Counted from the stretch's first letter, positions 47,771 through 57,065 are shown. The stretch: 64,000 nt of DNA from Pseudohalocynthiibacter aestuariivivens (GCF_011040495.1 NZ_CP049037.1:1054001-1118000), one strand, 5' to 3'. Program-made: numbers and translations. Notes: generated from the letters alone by a model not told the origin.

Positions 47771-47784
47771 TTGCGCTTGCGCAA
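47771..47784. promoter_or_regulatory. Perfect NnrR box between DUF1858 gene and norC
   Basis: TTGCG-CTTG-CGCAA, a perfect 14-bp palindrome. Its centre at 47777.5 gives a class II start near 47819, 28 bp before the norC ATG. Position between divergent genes allows control of both. NnrR boxes of Rhodobacter have TTGCG-type half-sites. Confidence 0.85.
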
Positions 47785-47846
47785 CATTCTCTGGTGAGGC
47801 GACCGATAGGCAGTGTGCATCCACAACAATTTGTCGGGACCGCGAC

Positions 47847-48299
47847 ATGTCAGAATTACTTACCAAATCGCGGGCCAGGAACGTGTTCTACGGAGGATCC
47901 ATCTTCTTCGTCGTCGTGTTCATCGCCCTAACGATTCAGAGCCACCACTATATCGTCAACACATCCACAGCCGGTATGCCCCTGACCGAAGAGGTCATAC
48001 TCGGCAAACACGTATGGGAACGGCATTCGTGCATCAACTGCCACACCTTGCACGGTGAAGGGGCCTATTTCGCCCCCGAAGTCGGCAATGTCATGACCCG
48101 CTGGGGGGTTCTGGATGATCCGGAGGGCGCTTTCGAGATGCTCGACGGATGGATGCAGGCACAGCCTTCGGGCATTGAAGGCAGACGCCAGATGCCATTT
48201 TTCGAGATCACCGAAGAAGAGATGAAGGCGCTGGCCGAATTCCTTCGCTGGGCTGATCAGACCGACACCCAGAACTGGCCGCCCAACGACGCGGGCTGA
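47847..48299 (+). CDS. norC: Nitric oxide reductase cytochrome c subunit NorC
   Basis: Membrane-anchored monohaem cytochrome c, 150 aa, that passes electrons to NorB. One N-terminal helix (about 12-30) anchors it. The haem motif is C62-I-N-C65-H66, with probable axial M116 (GRRQMPFFEI). The start at 47847 follows the NnrR box by 62 bp. It is the first gene of norCBQD. Confidence 0.96.
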   Translation: MSELLTKSRARNVFYGGSIFFVVVFIALTIQSHHYIVNTSTAGMPLTEEVILGKHVWERHSCINCHTLHGEGAYFAPEVGNVMTRWGVLDDPEGAFEMLDGWMQAQPSGIEGRRQMPFFEITEEEMKALAEFLRWADQTDTQNWPPNDAG

Positions 48300-48313
48300 G
48301 GGAGAACAATCAG

Positions 48314-49657
48314 ATGAAATATCAATCACAGAAAGTGGCCTACGCCTATTTTCTCGTCGCCATGGGGCTCTTTGCCATTCAGGTTCTCGGCGGGCTGCTG
48401 GCCGGGTGGATCTATGTATCGCCCAACACATTGTCAGAGCTGTTGCCGTTTAACGTCGTGCGCATGATCCACACCAATGCGCTGATCGTCTGGCTGTTGC
48501 TGGGCTTCTTTGGTGCTGCCTATTATCTGGTACCAGAGGAGTCCGAACGCGAGATTTTCTCGGTCAAGCTGGCCTATCTCCAGCTGATCATCCTCGTGGT
48601 CGGCACGCTCGGCGCCGTCGGCTCTTACCTTGTGGGTATCCACGGAGGGCGCGAATTCCTCGAACAGCCACTTTGGGTCAAGTTCGGCATTCTCGTCGCC
48701 GCCGTGATCTTTCTCGTCAACGTCTCGCTGACCTTTCTGGCCGGGCGCAAGACAGCAATCACCAACATCCTGCTAATGGGGCTATGGCTGCTTTGCCTGC
48801 TCTGGGTCTTTGCCTTCATCAACCCCGACAACCTGAGCCTTGATAAAATGTACTGGTGGTTCGTCGTTCACCTCTGGGTCGAAGCGACGTGGGAACTGGT
48901 GATGGCCGCGATCCTTGGCTTCCTCATGCTCAAGCTGACAGGCGTTGACCGCGAAGTGATCGAGAAATGGCTCTATGTCATCGTCGCCACGGCGCTCTTT
49001 TCCGGCATTCTCGGAACCGGGCACCATTTTTACTGGATCGGCTTGCCGGGGTACTGGCAGTGGCTCGGCTCTATCTTCTCAGCGTTCGAAGTGGTGCCAT
49101 TCTTTGCGATGATGTCCTTTTCTTTCATCATGGTGTGGAAAGGCCGCAAGAACCACCCGAACAAGGCCGCGTTGCTCTGGTCACTGGGCGCGTCCACCGT
49201 CGCCTTCTTCGGCGCGGGCGTCTGGGGCTTCCTGCACACGTTCCACGGGGTAAACTACTATACCCACGGCACGCAAATCACCGCCGCCCACGGGCACCTG
49301 TCGTTCTATGGCGCCTATGTGGCACTTAACTTGGCGATGTTCACCTACGCGATGCCGATCCTGCGCGGACGTGATCCCTATAATCAGGTGCTGAATATGG
49401 TGTCTTTCTGGCTGATGACCGGCGGCATGGCCTTCATGACCTTTACGCTGACCTTTGCCGGAACGATCCAGACGCACATGCAGCGGATCGTAGGCGACTA
49501 CTACATGGACGTGCAGGACCAGCTTGGCCTCTTCTACATGATGCGCTTCGGCTCAGGTATCGCCGTGGTGCTCGGGGCACTCCTGTTCATCTACTCCATG
49601 CTGGTGGTGCGCCGCGAGGTGATCAAGCCCGGCTCCGCAACCGTACCCGGAGAGTAA
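48314..49657 (+). CDS. norB: Nitric oxide reductase catalytic subunit NorB
   Basis: Haem-copper-type oxidase relative with twelve helices, 447 aa, reducing 2 NO to N2O. Conserved His-bearing segments include VRMIHTNALIVWLLLG (low-spin haem), WFVVHLWVEATWELVMAAI with the NorB Glu cluster (EATWE) and GTGHHFYWIG (FeB ligands). The FHGVNYYTHGTQITAAHGHLSFYG segment supplies haem ligands. The length is normal and the gene is 14 bp after norC. Confidence 0.97.
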   Translation: MKYQSQKVAYAYFLVAMGLFAIQVLGGLLAGWIYVSPNTLSELLPFNVVRMIHTNALIVWLLLGFFGAAYYLVPEESEREIFSVKLAYLQLIILVVGTLGAVGSYLVGIHGGREFLEQPLWVKFGILVAAVIFLVNVSLTFLAGRKTAITNILLMGLWLLCLLWVFAFINPDNLSLDKMYWWFVVHLWVEATWELVMAAILGFLMLKLTGVDREVIEKWLYVIVATALFSGILGTGHHFYWIGLPGYWQWLGSIFSAFEVVPFFAMMSFSFIMVWKGRKNHPNKAALLWSLGASTVAFFGAGVWGFLHTFHGVNYYTHGTQITAAHGHLSFYGAYVALNLAMFTYAMPILRGRDPYNQVLNMVSFWLMTGGMAFMTFTLTFAGTIQTHMQRIVGDYYMDVQDQLGLFYMMRFGSGIAVVLGALLFIYSMLVVRREVIKPGSATVPGE

Positions 49658-49660
49658 GCC

Positions 49661-50455
49661 ATGAACATCGCGTCGAAACCCGAACTGCCGTTCTACGCAC
49701 CTGTCACAGATGAATGCGATGTGTTCGAGACGGCCCATGCCAACGGTTTGCCCCTTCTTCTGAAGGGGCCGACCGGCTGCGGTAAAACCCGCTTTGTCGA
49801 ACATATGGCCGCCCGCACCGGCCTGCCCCTGCACACGGTCGCCTGCCACGACGATCTGTCTGCGGCCGACCTGATCGGGCGCTACCTGCTCAAAGGTGGT
49901 GAAACGGTGTGGGTTGACGGCCCTCTGACACGGGCCGTGCGCACCGGTGGCATTTGCTACCTCGATGAGGTGGTCGAGGCCCGAAAGGATGTGACCGTCG
50001 TACTGCACCCGTTGACCGACGATCGTCGCAGGCTGGTTATCGACCGCACCGGCGAGGAACTTGTCGCTCCCAATAGCTTCATGCTCGTGGCCAGCTACAA
50101 CCCCGGCTATCAGAACATCCTGAAGAAGCTGAAGCCATCGACGCGGCAACGCTTTGTCTCGATTGGCTTTGACTTCCCCGATCCACGCGTGGAGATCGCT
50201 GTCGTCACCGCCGAAAGCGGGTTGGACGAGGCCCGATCGGCAGCGCTGGTCCGTCTTGCGGGCCATATTCGCAGGCTGTCAGGCATGAATCTGGAAGAAG
50301 GCGTCTCGACTCGTCTGTTGATCTATGCCGCCACCATGATCGCGCACGGTACGCATGTGGATCGCGCCATTGAGGCCGCTATCATCGAGCCGTTATCGGA
50401 TGAGCCCGACGTCCAGCAGGCGCTGCGCGATCTGGCCGCCAGCGTCTACGGGTGA
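49661..50455 (+). CDS. norQ: NorQ MoxR-type AAA+ ATPase
   Basis: Cytosolic AAA+ chaperone of 264 aa that activates NorB by helping insert non-haem iron. Walker A is GPTGCGKT (about 35-42), Walker B is GGICYLDEVVEA, and sensor 1 is in LVASYNPGYQ. It acts with the VWA protein NorD encoded immediately after it. Confidence 0.95.
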   Translation: MNIASKPELPFYAPVTDECDVFETAHANGLPLLLKGPTGCGKTRFVEHMAARTGLPLHTVACHDDLSAADLIGRYLLKGGETVWVDGPLTRAVRTGGICYLDEVVEARKDVTVVLHPLTDDRRRLVIDRTGEELVAPNSFMLVASYNPGYQNILKKLKPSTRQRFVSIGFDFPDPRVEIAVVTAESGLDEARSAALVRLAGHIRRLSGMNLEEGVSTRLLIYAATMIAHGTHVDRAIEAAIIEPLSDEPDVQQALRDLAASVYG

Positions 50456-50459
50456 AGCG

Positions 50460-52337
50460 ATGATACACCTGCTCGACCTGATGGAGCCGGAAGAAACCAT
50501 CGGCAACCTTTGGCATGATATGGCGACCCGTGCGGGACGCGCCGACGGCGCTGCCGAGCGGGCCGCCAGTTTCGCGGCGATGCGGCCCAGTATCGCCACG
50601 CTCTATCGCGCGCTCGGCGGCCCGGCGGGGACAGAAATCCTGCCGGCGCCAGCCGCCACATCCGACCATCGCCCCGACCGTCTGCGCCGGGTCGGTACGC
50701 CGCGCGAGATGCTGCATGTCGCCGATTATGACGGTGATCGGCTGCGTCTGCCGTCGGTGATTGATGTTTTTGACACCAACGATCTGAACCGCGCGGCCTA
50801 TCTGTGGTTGGCAGCTCTTGCTGCCAGCGTTGAGCTGCCCTCTCCGCAAACCGACGCGCTCGCTAGGGATCGGGCTGAAATCGCCGCCATCGCCATCGCG
50901 TCGGACCGTGCCTACGCCGCCTGCCCCGGCCTGAGAAAGCCATATGCCGCACTGTGCAATCACATCGTCACGACTCGCGCCCGTACAGGTCTGCCGCGCT
51001 GCGAAGCCGGTGTCGAGCGGCTGATCCTTGATCAGATCAACGGTAATGTTGCCGATGATGCCTGCCTGAATTGCCCCGCCCCGCGCGGATACCGGACCTA
51101 TGAACCTGTGCCGATCTGGCTGCGCCTACGTGCCAGCAGCAGTGTCGCCGGGGCCGCCCCGGACGACACCGCAGCCCCGCAACCTGCTGTCGGGATCCCC
51201 AGTCGCAAGGACGCACGTCGCGAAAACCGCGATCAGGCCAACCGGCGTGACAGTTTCATCATCCACCGGTTCGAAACGATCATGTCATGGGCCGAGAGCC
51301 TGAACATTAACCGCATGGTCGACGATGACGATCAGGACAACGCGGCCAAGGCCGCCGAGGATCAGGATCACCTGACCCTGAGTCAGAACATGAAGCGCGC
51401 CGCCACTCGGCTGCGCGTTTCGCTGGACCTGTCCCCACAAGATGCGGAACACGAAAGGCTGGCAGGCAAATTCACCTATCCTGAATGGAACCGCCGCAGT
51501 GGCGATTACATGCCCGATCATACGAGGGTGTTGGAGATCGACGCTGAACCACTCGCAGCATATGCCCCGGACCCCAGACTGGTGGCACGCGTCAAAAACC
51601 AATTTGCCCCGCTGCATCCGCGCCGGGTGGTCTTACCCCGTCAGATCGACGGCGATGATCTAGACCTTGATGCCGTCGTCGCATCCCGTACCGCCATCGC
51701 CCTCGGTCACGAGGGCAGCGATCGCGTCTGGCAGGCCAGTCGCCCGATGGCGCGGGATCTGTCAGTCGCGATTCTGATGGATTGCTCGCGCTCGACCGAG
51801 GCCGCCCTCGGGGACACTTCCGTGATTGAAACCGCCCGCGAGGCGCTTGCGGCGCTTGCAGGCGGGATCGACACGGCCGGGGACCGGCTGGGCATCTGGG
51901 GATTTTCCTCACTGCGTCGCGACCGGGTTTTTCTGCACCGTGCCAAGGCATTTTCCGAGCCAATGTCACAGCAGATAACCCAGCGGATCGGCGGGCTGAA
52001 GCCCGGTCACTACACCCGCCTTGGCGCCGCGATCCGCCATGTCACGGCTCAGCTTGCAGATGAGGGGGCAACACGCCGCCTGCTGCTGGTACTGACGGAT
52101 GGAAAGCCAAACGATCTGGACCACTATGAAGGTGCCCACGGCATCGAGGACAGCCGTATGGCCGTCCGCGAGGCGCGCGCGCTGGGGCAATCCGTACATG
52201 GCGTGATCATTGATGCCGACGGGCAGGACTGGTTCGCACGCATCTTCGGGCGGGCCGGTCATACCCTGTTGCCCAATCCTGAAAGGTTGCCCCGCGCCCT
52301 GCCCGAGATATACCAATCCCTGACGATGGAGTCCTAA
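50460..52337 (+). CDS. norD: NorD VWA-domain activation protein
   Basis: Protein of 625 aa; the ATG at 50460 (MIHLLDLMEPEET) is chosen because it follows the norQ stop by 4 bp, while the longer frame overlaps norQ. A helical N-terminal region is followed by a C-terminal von Willebrand A domain with MIDAS motif DCSRST and TDGKPNDLDHYEG. It pairs with NorQ to mature nitric oxide reductase. Confidence 0.95.
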   Translation: MIHLLDLMEPEETIGNLWHDMATRAGRADGAAERAASFAAMRPSIATLYRALGGPAGTEILPAPAATSDHRPDRLRRVGTPREMLHVADYDGDRLRLPSVIDVFDTNDLNRAAYLWLAALAASVELPSPQTDALARDRAEIAAIAIASDRAYAACPGLRKPYAALCNHIVTTRARTGLPRCEAGVERLILDQINGNVADDACLNCPAPRGYRTYEPVPIWLRLRASSSVAGAAPDDTAAPQPAVGIPSRKDARRENRDQANRRDSFIIHRFETIMSWAESLNINRMVDDDDQDNAAKAAEDQDHLTLSQNMKRAATRLRVSLDLSPQDAEHERLAGKFTYPEWNRRSGDYMPDHTRVLEIDAEPLAAYAPDPRLVARVKNQFAPLHPRRVVLPRQIDGDDLDLDAVVASRTAIALGHEGSDRVWQASRPMARDLSVAILMDCSRSTEAALGDTSVIETAREALAALAGGIDTAGDRLGIWGFSSLRRDRVFLHRAKAFSEPMSQQITQRIGGLKPGHYTRLGAAIRHVTAQLADEGATRRLLLVLTDGKPNDLDHYEGAHGIEDSRMAVREARALGQSVHGVIIDADGQDWFARIFGRAGHTLLPNPERLPRALPEIYQSLTMES

Positions 52338-52338
52338 G

Positions 52339-52524
52339 ATGAAACACCGCCTTGCAACGATTTTCGCACTGATCCTGCTCGCTCCCACCGCAATCTTTGC
52401 GGCGGGCTTTGAACGCCCTGTCCCGAAACCACAGACCGAAACCGCCGAAGTCTGGTTCCTGATCGCCTCGGTCGCACTGATCGCAGCTCTGGCAGCCGTT
52501 CACATGCTCGTCCAACGGCGATGA
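52339..52524 (+). CDS. Small membrane protein of the nor operon
   Basis: A 61-aa protein one base after the norD stop. The signal-like N-terminus (MKHRLATIFALILLAPTAIFA) is followed by a short Pro-rich periplasmic part and a C-terminal helix (about 39-57). It may be analogous to NorF-type small proteins that follow norD in other denitrifiers, but no signature settles this. Its stop overlaps the next start (ATGA). Confidence 0.75.
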   Translation: MKHRLATIFALILLAPTAIFAAGFERPVPKPQTETAEVWFLIASVALIAALAAVHMLVQRR

Positions 52525-52739
52525 GACCCTCTGCTAAACTTCTCGCGGCGCTCTACCCGTTCGGGGCCGGAGCGATGGCAGTGAACCTATTTTTCGCCTC
52601 TCTCATCGGCTCTTGGCTGGGCTGGCGGGTTCTGACCCCGTGGGAGGCGGCTGCCGGCGGGCTTGTCATCGGGGTACCCGCGACATGGGCCTTCGCCTGC
52701 CATATCACGCGCCTCATGGCCAAGGCTGACGGAAAATGA
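52521..52739 (+). CDS. Small membrane protein, NnrT-like by position
   Basis: A 72-aa protein with two hydrophobic helices (about 8-30 and 42-64) and the N-terminal segment KLLAALYPFGAGAMAVNLFF. Rhodobacter has a small gene, nnrT, between norD and nnrU; this is the best candidate for it by place and size, but I cannot confirm the family from memory. It overlaps the genes on both sides by 4 bp. Confidence 0.7.
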   Translation: MRPSAKLLAALYPFGAGAMAVNLFFASLIGSWLGWRVLTPWEAAAGGLVIGVPATWAFACHITRLMAKADGK

Positions 52740-53431
52740 CTGGCTGGGGGGAATACAGCCTCGCGATGGCCCTGTTTATCGGCAGCCATTTCGTACCCCG
52801 CATTGGCGGGTTGCGCGACCGGTTGATCACCGCCCTTGGCCAGCGCATCTATTTCAGCGTCTATGGGATGATGTCGCTGGCCCTGTTAGTCTGGGTTGTC
52901 ATCGCCGCAGGCCGCGCACCCTATATGGAACTGTGGCCACAGATGCCGTGGACCCGTTGCGTGCCGAATATCGTCATGCCGGCCGCGATCATCCTTGCAA
53001 CATGTGGTGTGGGGATCGCACAACCTTTCACCTTGGGCGGCAGGCGCCGCGTGACCTTCGACGCTGTCGCACCCGGTTTCGCCGCCGTCAGCCGACACCC
53101 GCTCTTTCTTGCGCTGGCGCTCTGGTCCGGGGCCCATCTGGTCCCGAACGGTGATCTGGCGCACGTTATCCTCTTTGGCAGTTTTGCCGCAATGGCACTG
53201 GCCGCAATCCCTGCCTTTGATGCCAAAGCCCGCCGGGCACTTGGCCCGCAGGCGGCCCAGCGCTTCATGCACGCTACGGCGATCTTGTCGCTTGCTCCGT
53301 TGTTCGATCCGAACTGGCGTCGCCTCAACGGACGATCCATCACCCTTCGGGCGATTGCCGGGCTGGTCCTTTGGCTCGCCCTGCTGCACCTGCATGAATA
53401 TGTGATCGGCGTGTCCCCCTTCCCTGTTTGA
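52736..53431 (+). CDS. nnrU: NnrU family membrane protein
   Basis: Membrane protein of 231 aa, about six helices. Family features are FIGSHFVPRIGGLRDRL at the N-terminus and the VSRHPLFLALALWSGAHLV segment. Rhodobacter nnrU affects NO-dependent metabolism and expression of nor. It is coupled to the preceding small gene (ATGA) and precedes hemN by about 50 bp. Confidence 0.92.
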   Translation: MTGWGEYSLAMALFIGSHFVPRIGGLRDRLITALGQRIYFSVYGMMSLALLVWVVIAAGRAPYMELWPQMPWTRCVPNIVMPAAIILATCGVGIAQPFTLGGRRRVTFDAVAPGFAAVSRHPLFLALALWSGAHLVPNGDLAHVILFGSFAAMALAAIPAFDAKARRALGPQAAQRFMHATAILSLAPLFDPNWRRLNGRSITLRAIAGLVLWLALLHLHEYVIGVSPFPV

Positions 53432-53434
53432 AAT

Positions 53435-53448
53435 TTGATCCTGCGCAA
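53435..53448 (+). promoter_or_regulatory. Hybrid Fnr/NnrR-type site before hemN
   Basis: TTGAT-CCTG-CGCAA joins one Fnr half-site with one NnrR half-site and a 4-bp spacer. The centre at 53441.5 is 41.5 bp before the hemN ATG at 53483, so a class II start would fall on the ATG itself. Confidence 0.5.
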
Positions 53449-53482
53449 AGTCGCGCAGACAAAAAGCCGACATACCCGGTGT

Positions 53483-54838
53483 ATGAAACATATCGACCGC
53501 CTCAGATCCCTCGGTCTCTTTGACCTGCGGGTGCCCCGCTATACCTCTTATCCGACCGCGCCGGTCTTTACGCCCGGTGTCGGGGCTGTCCAGCAGGCGC
53601 AGGCGCTTGCGGCACTGGATCCGTCCGAACCAGTCTCGGTCTACCTGCATATTCCATTCTGCGAACGACTCTGCTGGTTCTGCGCCTGCCACACGCAAGG
53701 TACCAAGACCCTCTCGCCGGTCGAAAGCTACATCGGCACGCTGGAGCGCGAACTGGCAACGCTGCGCGACGCAATACCAACGGGCCTGCGCATGGGGCGG
53801 ATGCACTGGGGCGGTGGCACGCCCACAATCCTGCCACCCGAACTGATCCACCGGCTGGCACAAGCCGTCAAAGCAGTGATCCCACCGACGGACGATTGCG
53901 AATTCTCGGTAGAGATCGACCCGACAATGGTCGACCGCGGCAAAATCACCGCACTGGCCGAAGAAGGCATGAACCGCGCCAGCATCGGCATTCAGGATTT
54001 TGATCCGTTGGTCCAAGCCGCCATCGGGCGCATTCAGCCATTCGACATAACCCGCGCCTGCGTCGATGACTTGCGGGCGGCGGGCGTTCGGTCACTCAAT
54101 GCCGATCTGGTTTATGGACTGCCACATCAGACTGCCGCCCGGCTGGACGATACGGTTTCACAGGTTCTGGATCTGGCACCTGACCGGATCGCGCTGTTTG
54201 GGTACGCACATGTGCCGTGGGTATCAAAGCGACAGAAGCTGATCGACGAGAGCGCGCTACCGCGCGAGATGGACCGTTACACGCTGGCAGAGCTGGCCGC
54301 ACAACGGTTCCAGGATGCGGGCTTTGACGCCATCGGCATCGACCATTTCGCCCGCCCTGATGACGGGCTGGCCCGCGCGGCTACCTCGGGGAAATTACGA
54401 CGTAATTTTCAGGGATATACCGATGATACCTGCGGCACGCTGATCGGGCTGGGCGCATCATCAATCTCGCGGTTGCCCGGCGGGTACATCCAGAACGCTG
54501 CCGCCACCCCTGCCTATGTACAGCGTGTGGAGGCCGGACAACTGGCCGGAGCGCGCGGGCACATGATGACCGCCGAGGATAGGCTGCGGGCCCGCGCAAT
54601 CGAAATGCTGATGTGCAATTTCACCATTGATCGAGTCGCGTTGCTGGATCGTTTCGGCCCCGTCGCCGGCAGTCTTGACCCGTGCATCACGCGCTTGTCA
54701 GAGCAGTTCGGGGATCTGGTCACCGTGTCGGATACGTCGCTGTCTATTCGCCCAGCAGGTCGCGCCCTGACCCGTATTATCGCCGCGCGGTTCGACGCTC
54801 ATTCAGCGGATGGTGTCCGCTACAGTCAGGCATCTTAG
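53483..54838 (+). CDS. hemN: Oxygen-independent coproporphyrinogen III oxidase
   Basis: Radical SAM enzyme, 451 aa, making protoporphyrinogen IX for haem without oxygen. The start at 53483 is MKHIDRLRSLGLFDLRV. The cluster motif is CERLCWFCACHTQ (C-x3-C-x2-C). Other motifs are VPRYTSYPTAPVF, WGGGTPTIL and the C-terminal EMLMCNFTID. Haem supply for NorC/NorB under low oxygen explains its place. It is convergent with nirV. Confidence 0.94.
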   Translation: MKHIDRLRSLGLFDLRVPRYTSYPTAPVFTPGVGAVQQAQALAALDPSEPVSVYLHIPFCERLCWFCACHTQGTKTLSPVESYIGTLERELATLRDAIPTGLRMGRMHWGGGTPTILPPELIHRLAQAVKAVIPPTDDCEFSVEIDPTMVDRGKITALAEEGMNRASIGIQDFDPLVQAAIGRIQPFDITRACVDDLRAAGVRSLNADLVYGLPHQTAARLDDTVSQVLDLAPDRIALFGYAHVPWVSKRQKLIDESALPREMDRYTLAELAAQRFQDAGFDAIGIDHFARPDDGLARAATSGKLRRNFQGYTDDTCGTLIGLGASSISRLPGGYIQNAAATPAYVQRVEAGQLAGARGHMMTAEDRLRARAIEMLMCNFTIDRVALLDRFGPVAGSLDPCITRLSEQFGDLVTVSDTSLSIRPAGRALTRIIAARFDAHSADGVRYSQAS

Positions 54839-54847
54839 CCGGCTCTG

Positions 54848-54885
54848 TGGATGATTGCCCCTTCGAAACAGCGGGCAATCATCCA
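54848..54885. terminator. Bidirectional hairpin between hemN and nirV
   Basis: Perfect 13-bp stem TGGATGATTGCCC / GGGCAATCATCCA around a 12-base loop. One arm includes the nirV stop codon. There is no clear T-tract on either strand, so the efficiency of termination is uncertain. Confidence 0.55.
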
Positions 54886-55691
54886 CCACGCACCAAGCGG
54901 AACCCCAGATGGTCCGGCGGCAACCCGACCGCGCAGCCACCCACGCTGGCATCGCGGATAAAGTCGATGACCGCCGCCCGGTGAACACCTCCGGCCACGC
55001 GCACGCCACAGTAGCTTTCGCGCTCGGCAGCGCTTCCGTCGGCGCTGATGGTTCCATTCTCGACACAGCCATCCGTCCATTCCCAGACATTGCCCGAAAT
55101 ATCAGCCACACCATAGGAGTTTTCGCCAAACCCACCCGGGGGGCGCAGCGTCGGACTGGAGGTTCCCCGCAACAACAATCCTTGCGCATACTGCGCCAGC
55201 ATCCGCTCGCCCGGATCCAATGCTTCTGGTCCCGCAGTGGCATCTCCGTAGCGTTCTGCGGCGGCGTGCTGCCACTCCGCCTCTGTTGGCAGGCGCCACG
55301 TCTGCCGGGTCTGCTTTGATAGCCATTGCGCATAGGCCGTGGCATCAATCCAGTTCACTTGGGTCTGCGGGAACTGCCCGCCAACTGCCGGAACCGGCGC
55401 GCAAGCCTGATCGGCGACACAGGCGGCATACTGATCACGCGAAACCTGATATTTCATGATTTCGAACGCATCGACGGCAATCGGGACAGCCGTCGGTGTG
55501 CGAACCTTGCCATCCTGCGCAAACGTCCCCAACGGACGGAATGAAACCTCGCCTGCGGGGATCATCACGGTGTCCGGCCCGACCATCGCAGGCCGCGCAT
55601 CGCGAAACGTAGAATATCCAGCGGCGCAGATCGCTGCGGATGCAGCCACCGCCATCAGGATGTACCGAGGGGATATCGAACGCTTCGTCAT
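54879..55691 (-). CDS. nirV: NirV, formylglycine-generating-enzyme-like (SUMF1) protein
   Basis: Exported protein of 270 aa; the start at 55691 (MTKRSISPRYILMAVAA) has AAGGG upstream and an N-terminal signal anchor. The SUMF1/FGE-sulfatase fold is shown by VMIPAGEVSF, WRLPTEAEWQHAAAERYG, GNVWEWTDGC and GGVHRAA. nirV follows nirK in many denitrifiers; its exact activity is not established. It lies behind a strong nirK terminator, so it may be expressed at a low level. Confidence 0.9.
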   Translation of the reverse strand: MTKRSISPRYILMAVAASAAICAAGYSTFRDARPAMVGPDTVMIPAGEVSFRPLGTFAQDGKVRTPTAVPIAVDAFEIMKYQVSRDQYAACVADQACAPVPAVGGQFPQTQVNWIDATAYAQWLSKQTRQTWRLPTEAEWQHAAAERYGDATAGPEALDPGERMLAQYAQGLLLRGTSSPTLRPPGGFGENSYGVADISGNVWEWTDGCVENGTISADGSAAERESYCGVRVAGGVHRAAVIDFIRDASVGGCAVGLPPDHLGFRLVRGG

Positions 55692-55713
55692 GGCATTTCC
55701 CTTCTGATCAAAA

Positions 55714-55739
55714 AAGGCGACCGGTGATCCGGTCGCCTT
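55714..55739 (-). terminator. Intrinsic terminator of nirK
   Basis: Perfect 11-bp stem AAGGCGACCGG / CCGGTCGCCTT with TGAT loop, followed on the minus strand by TTTTTGATC. It lies between the nirK stop (55765) and the nirV start (55691). Confidence 0.92.
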
Positions 55740-55764
55740 GTGCTGCATTTGCCGGATCGTCTGC

Positions 55765-56913
55765 TTATGGCAGCGCGGTTTTGCCTTCGTAGGCGGCGTT
55801 GTATTCGGTTGGCGCCTGAACCTGTTCCATCAGGTCATTGTTCCAATCCCCTTGCACGACAACGTGTGCCGTCGCCCCAAGGTTCACCGCCTCGATCAGA
55901 TTGTGGTTCACGTAGGCATATACGCCCGGTTGCAGGAACTCATAGAGCGCCGCCCCGGCAGAACCTCCAGCGATGAACCAAGTTTCCAGATCGCGCTCGG
56001 GCGGGTTGTTGAACTTGCCCCGTTCCCAGACCAGATCACCGTGACCGCCGATCAGGTGCGGACGGGTATCGCGGTTGGCCTGACTGTGGACAAACAAAAC
56101 CTTTTCACCTTGATACGCGGTCAGGGCATTATCACCGGTCAATGCGCCGACCTTGCCGTTGAACACCACATGGCTGGGGATCAGCCCGTTCATTACCTCC
56201 AACGTGTCGGGATAGCTTTCCGCGACGTCCTCGAACCGCATGTAATCGCCGTCTTCCGTCTTCGGAATATAGAAATCATTCTCGCCGATATAATAAACGC
56301 GATCATAGCGGACCGGTTTACCTTCATGGTCATGCAATCCATCACGGGGCAGGACCATGATCGCCCCAGCCATGCCGCTGACGACGTGCCACGGGATCAT
56401 CGGACCACCCGGCGCACAGTGATACACAAAGGTGCCGGGCCGCGTTGCCTTGAACCGCAAAGTGGTCTTTTCGCCGGGATTGACCAAGGTCAGCGAACCA
56501 CCGCCCAACGCCCCGGTTGCGGCGTGGAAGTCAATGTTGTGCTGCATCAGGTTGTCGGGAGAGTTGAACAGCGTCAACTCTACATAATCGCCCTCATGTA
56601 CCACCATCAGCGGTCCGGGAACCGACCCGTTAAACGTCATTGCCTGAAGGTAAGCACCGTTGTCGACCTCTATCTCTTTTTCTACGATCTGCATCTCGAA
56701 CTCGACCACCCGCGGCTCGGCCGGGGCCACTTGCTCGTGCTCGTGTACCATCGGCGGGCGGACCAGTTTGCGCTTGATCCGCTTCAGGCTGGACAGGTCG
56801 ACGGGGGCTGCCATGGACGTATCCATGATCTCCTCGGCGTTTGTGGCTTTCGCCAGAATGGGTAGCGCGGCAATGCCCGCGGCCCCCATCAGTGCGGCTC
56901 TTCTCGTCAGCAT
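55765..56913 (-). CDS. nirK: Copper-containing nitrite reductase NirK
   Basis: Periplasmic trimeric enzyme reducing nitrite to NO, 382 aa. It has a twin-Arg-like signal ([20 protein letters not shown]). Type 1 copper ligands are H125, C166, H176 and M181; type 2 ligands are H130, H165 and a later His in YVNHNLIEA. Catalytic D128 lies in HNIDFH and the second catalytic His in LIGGHGD. It is of the class close to Rhodobacter/Alcaligenes NirK. An NnrR box lies 68 bp upstream. Confidence 0.97.
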   Translation of the reverse strand: MLTRRAALMGAAGIAALPILAKATNAEEIMDTSMAAPVDLSSLKRIKRKLVRPPMVHEHEQVAPAEPRVVEFEMQIVEKEIEVDNGAYLQAMTFNGSVPGPLMVVHEGDYVELTLFNSPDNLMQHNIDFHAATGALGGGSLTLVNPGEKTTLRFKATRPGTFVYHCAPGGPMIPWHVVSGMAGAIMVLPRDGLHDHEGKPVRYDRVYYIGENDFYIPKTEDGDYMRFEDVAESYPDTLEVMNGLIPSHVVFNGKVGALTGDNALTAYQGEKVLFVHSQANRDTRPHLIGGHGDLVWERGKFNNPPERDLETWFIAGGSAGAALYEFLQPGVYAYVNHNLIEAVNLGATAHVVVQGDWNNDLMEQVQAPTEYNAAYEGKTALP

Positions 56914-56980
56914 TTTCCATCTCCTTTATCGGTATGATTGCCGGTTGAGATGAATCTATTGCGATTGCTGATTGCGAACG

Positions 56981-56994
56981 TTGCGGCACCGCAA
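56981..56994 (-). promoter_or_regulatory. Perfect NnrR box upstream of nirK
   Basis: TTGCG-GCAC-CGCAA, a perfect palindrome centred at 56987.5. A class II start would fall near 56946, 33 bp before the nirK ATG. Same half-sites and spacing as the norC box. Confidence 0.85.
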
Positions 56995-57065
56995 CCTTCT
57001 GACAAGACTTTCGCCTTCAGGCGCGAAAAATCACGCCAAAAACGAATTTACCGGTCCGCCGATGC

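Noticed and set aside
55738..56865. 375-codon plus-strand frame opposite nirK
   Set aside because: nirK has all copper ligands; the antisense frame has no recognisable domain and no ribosome site.
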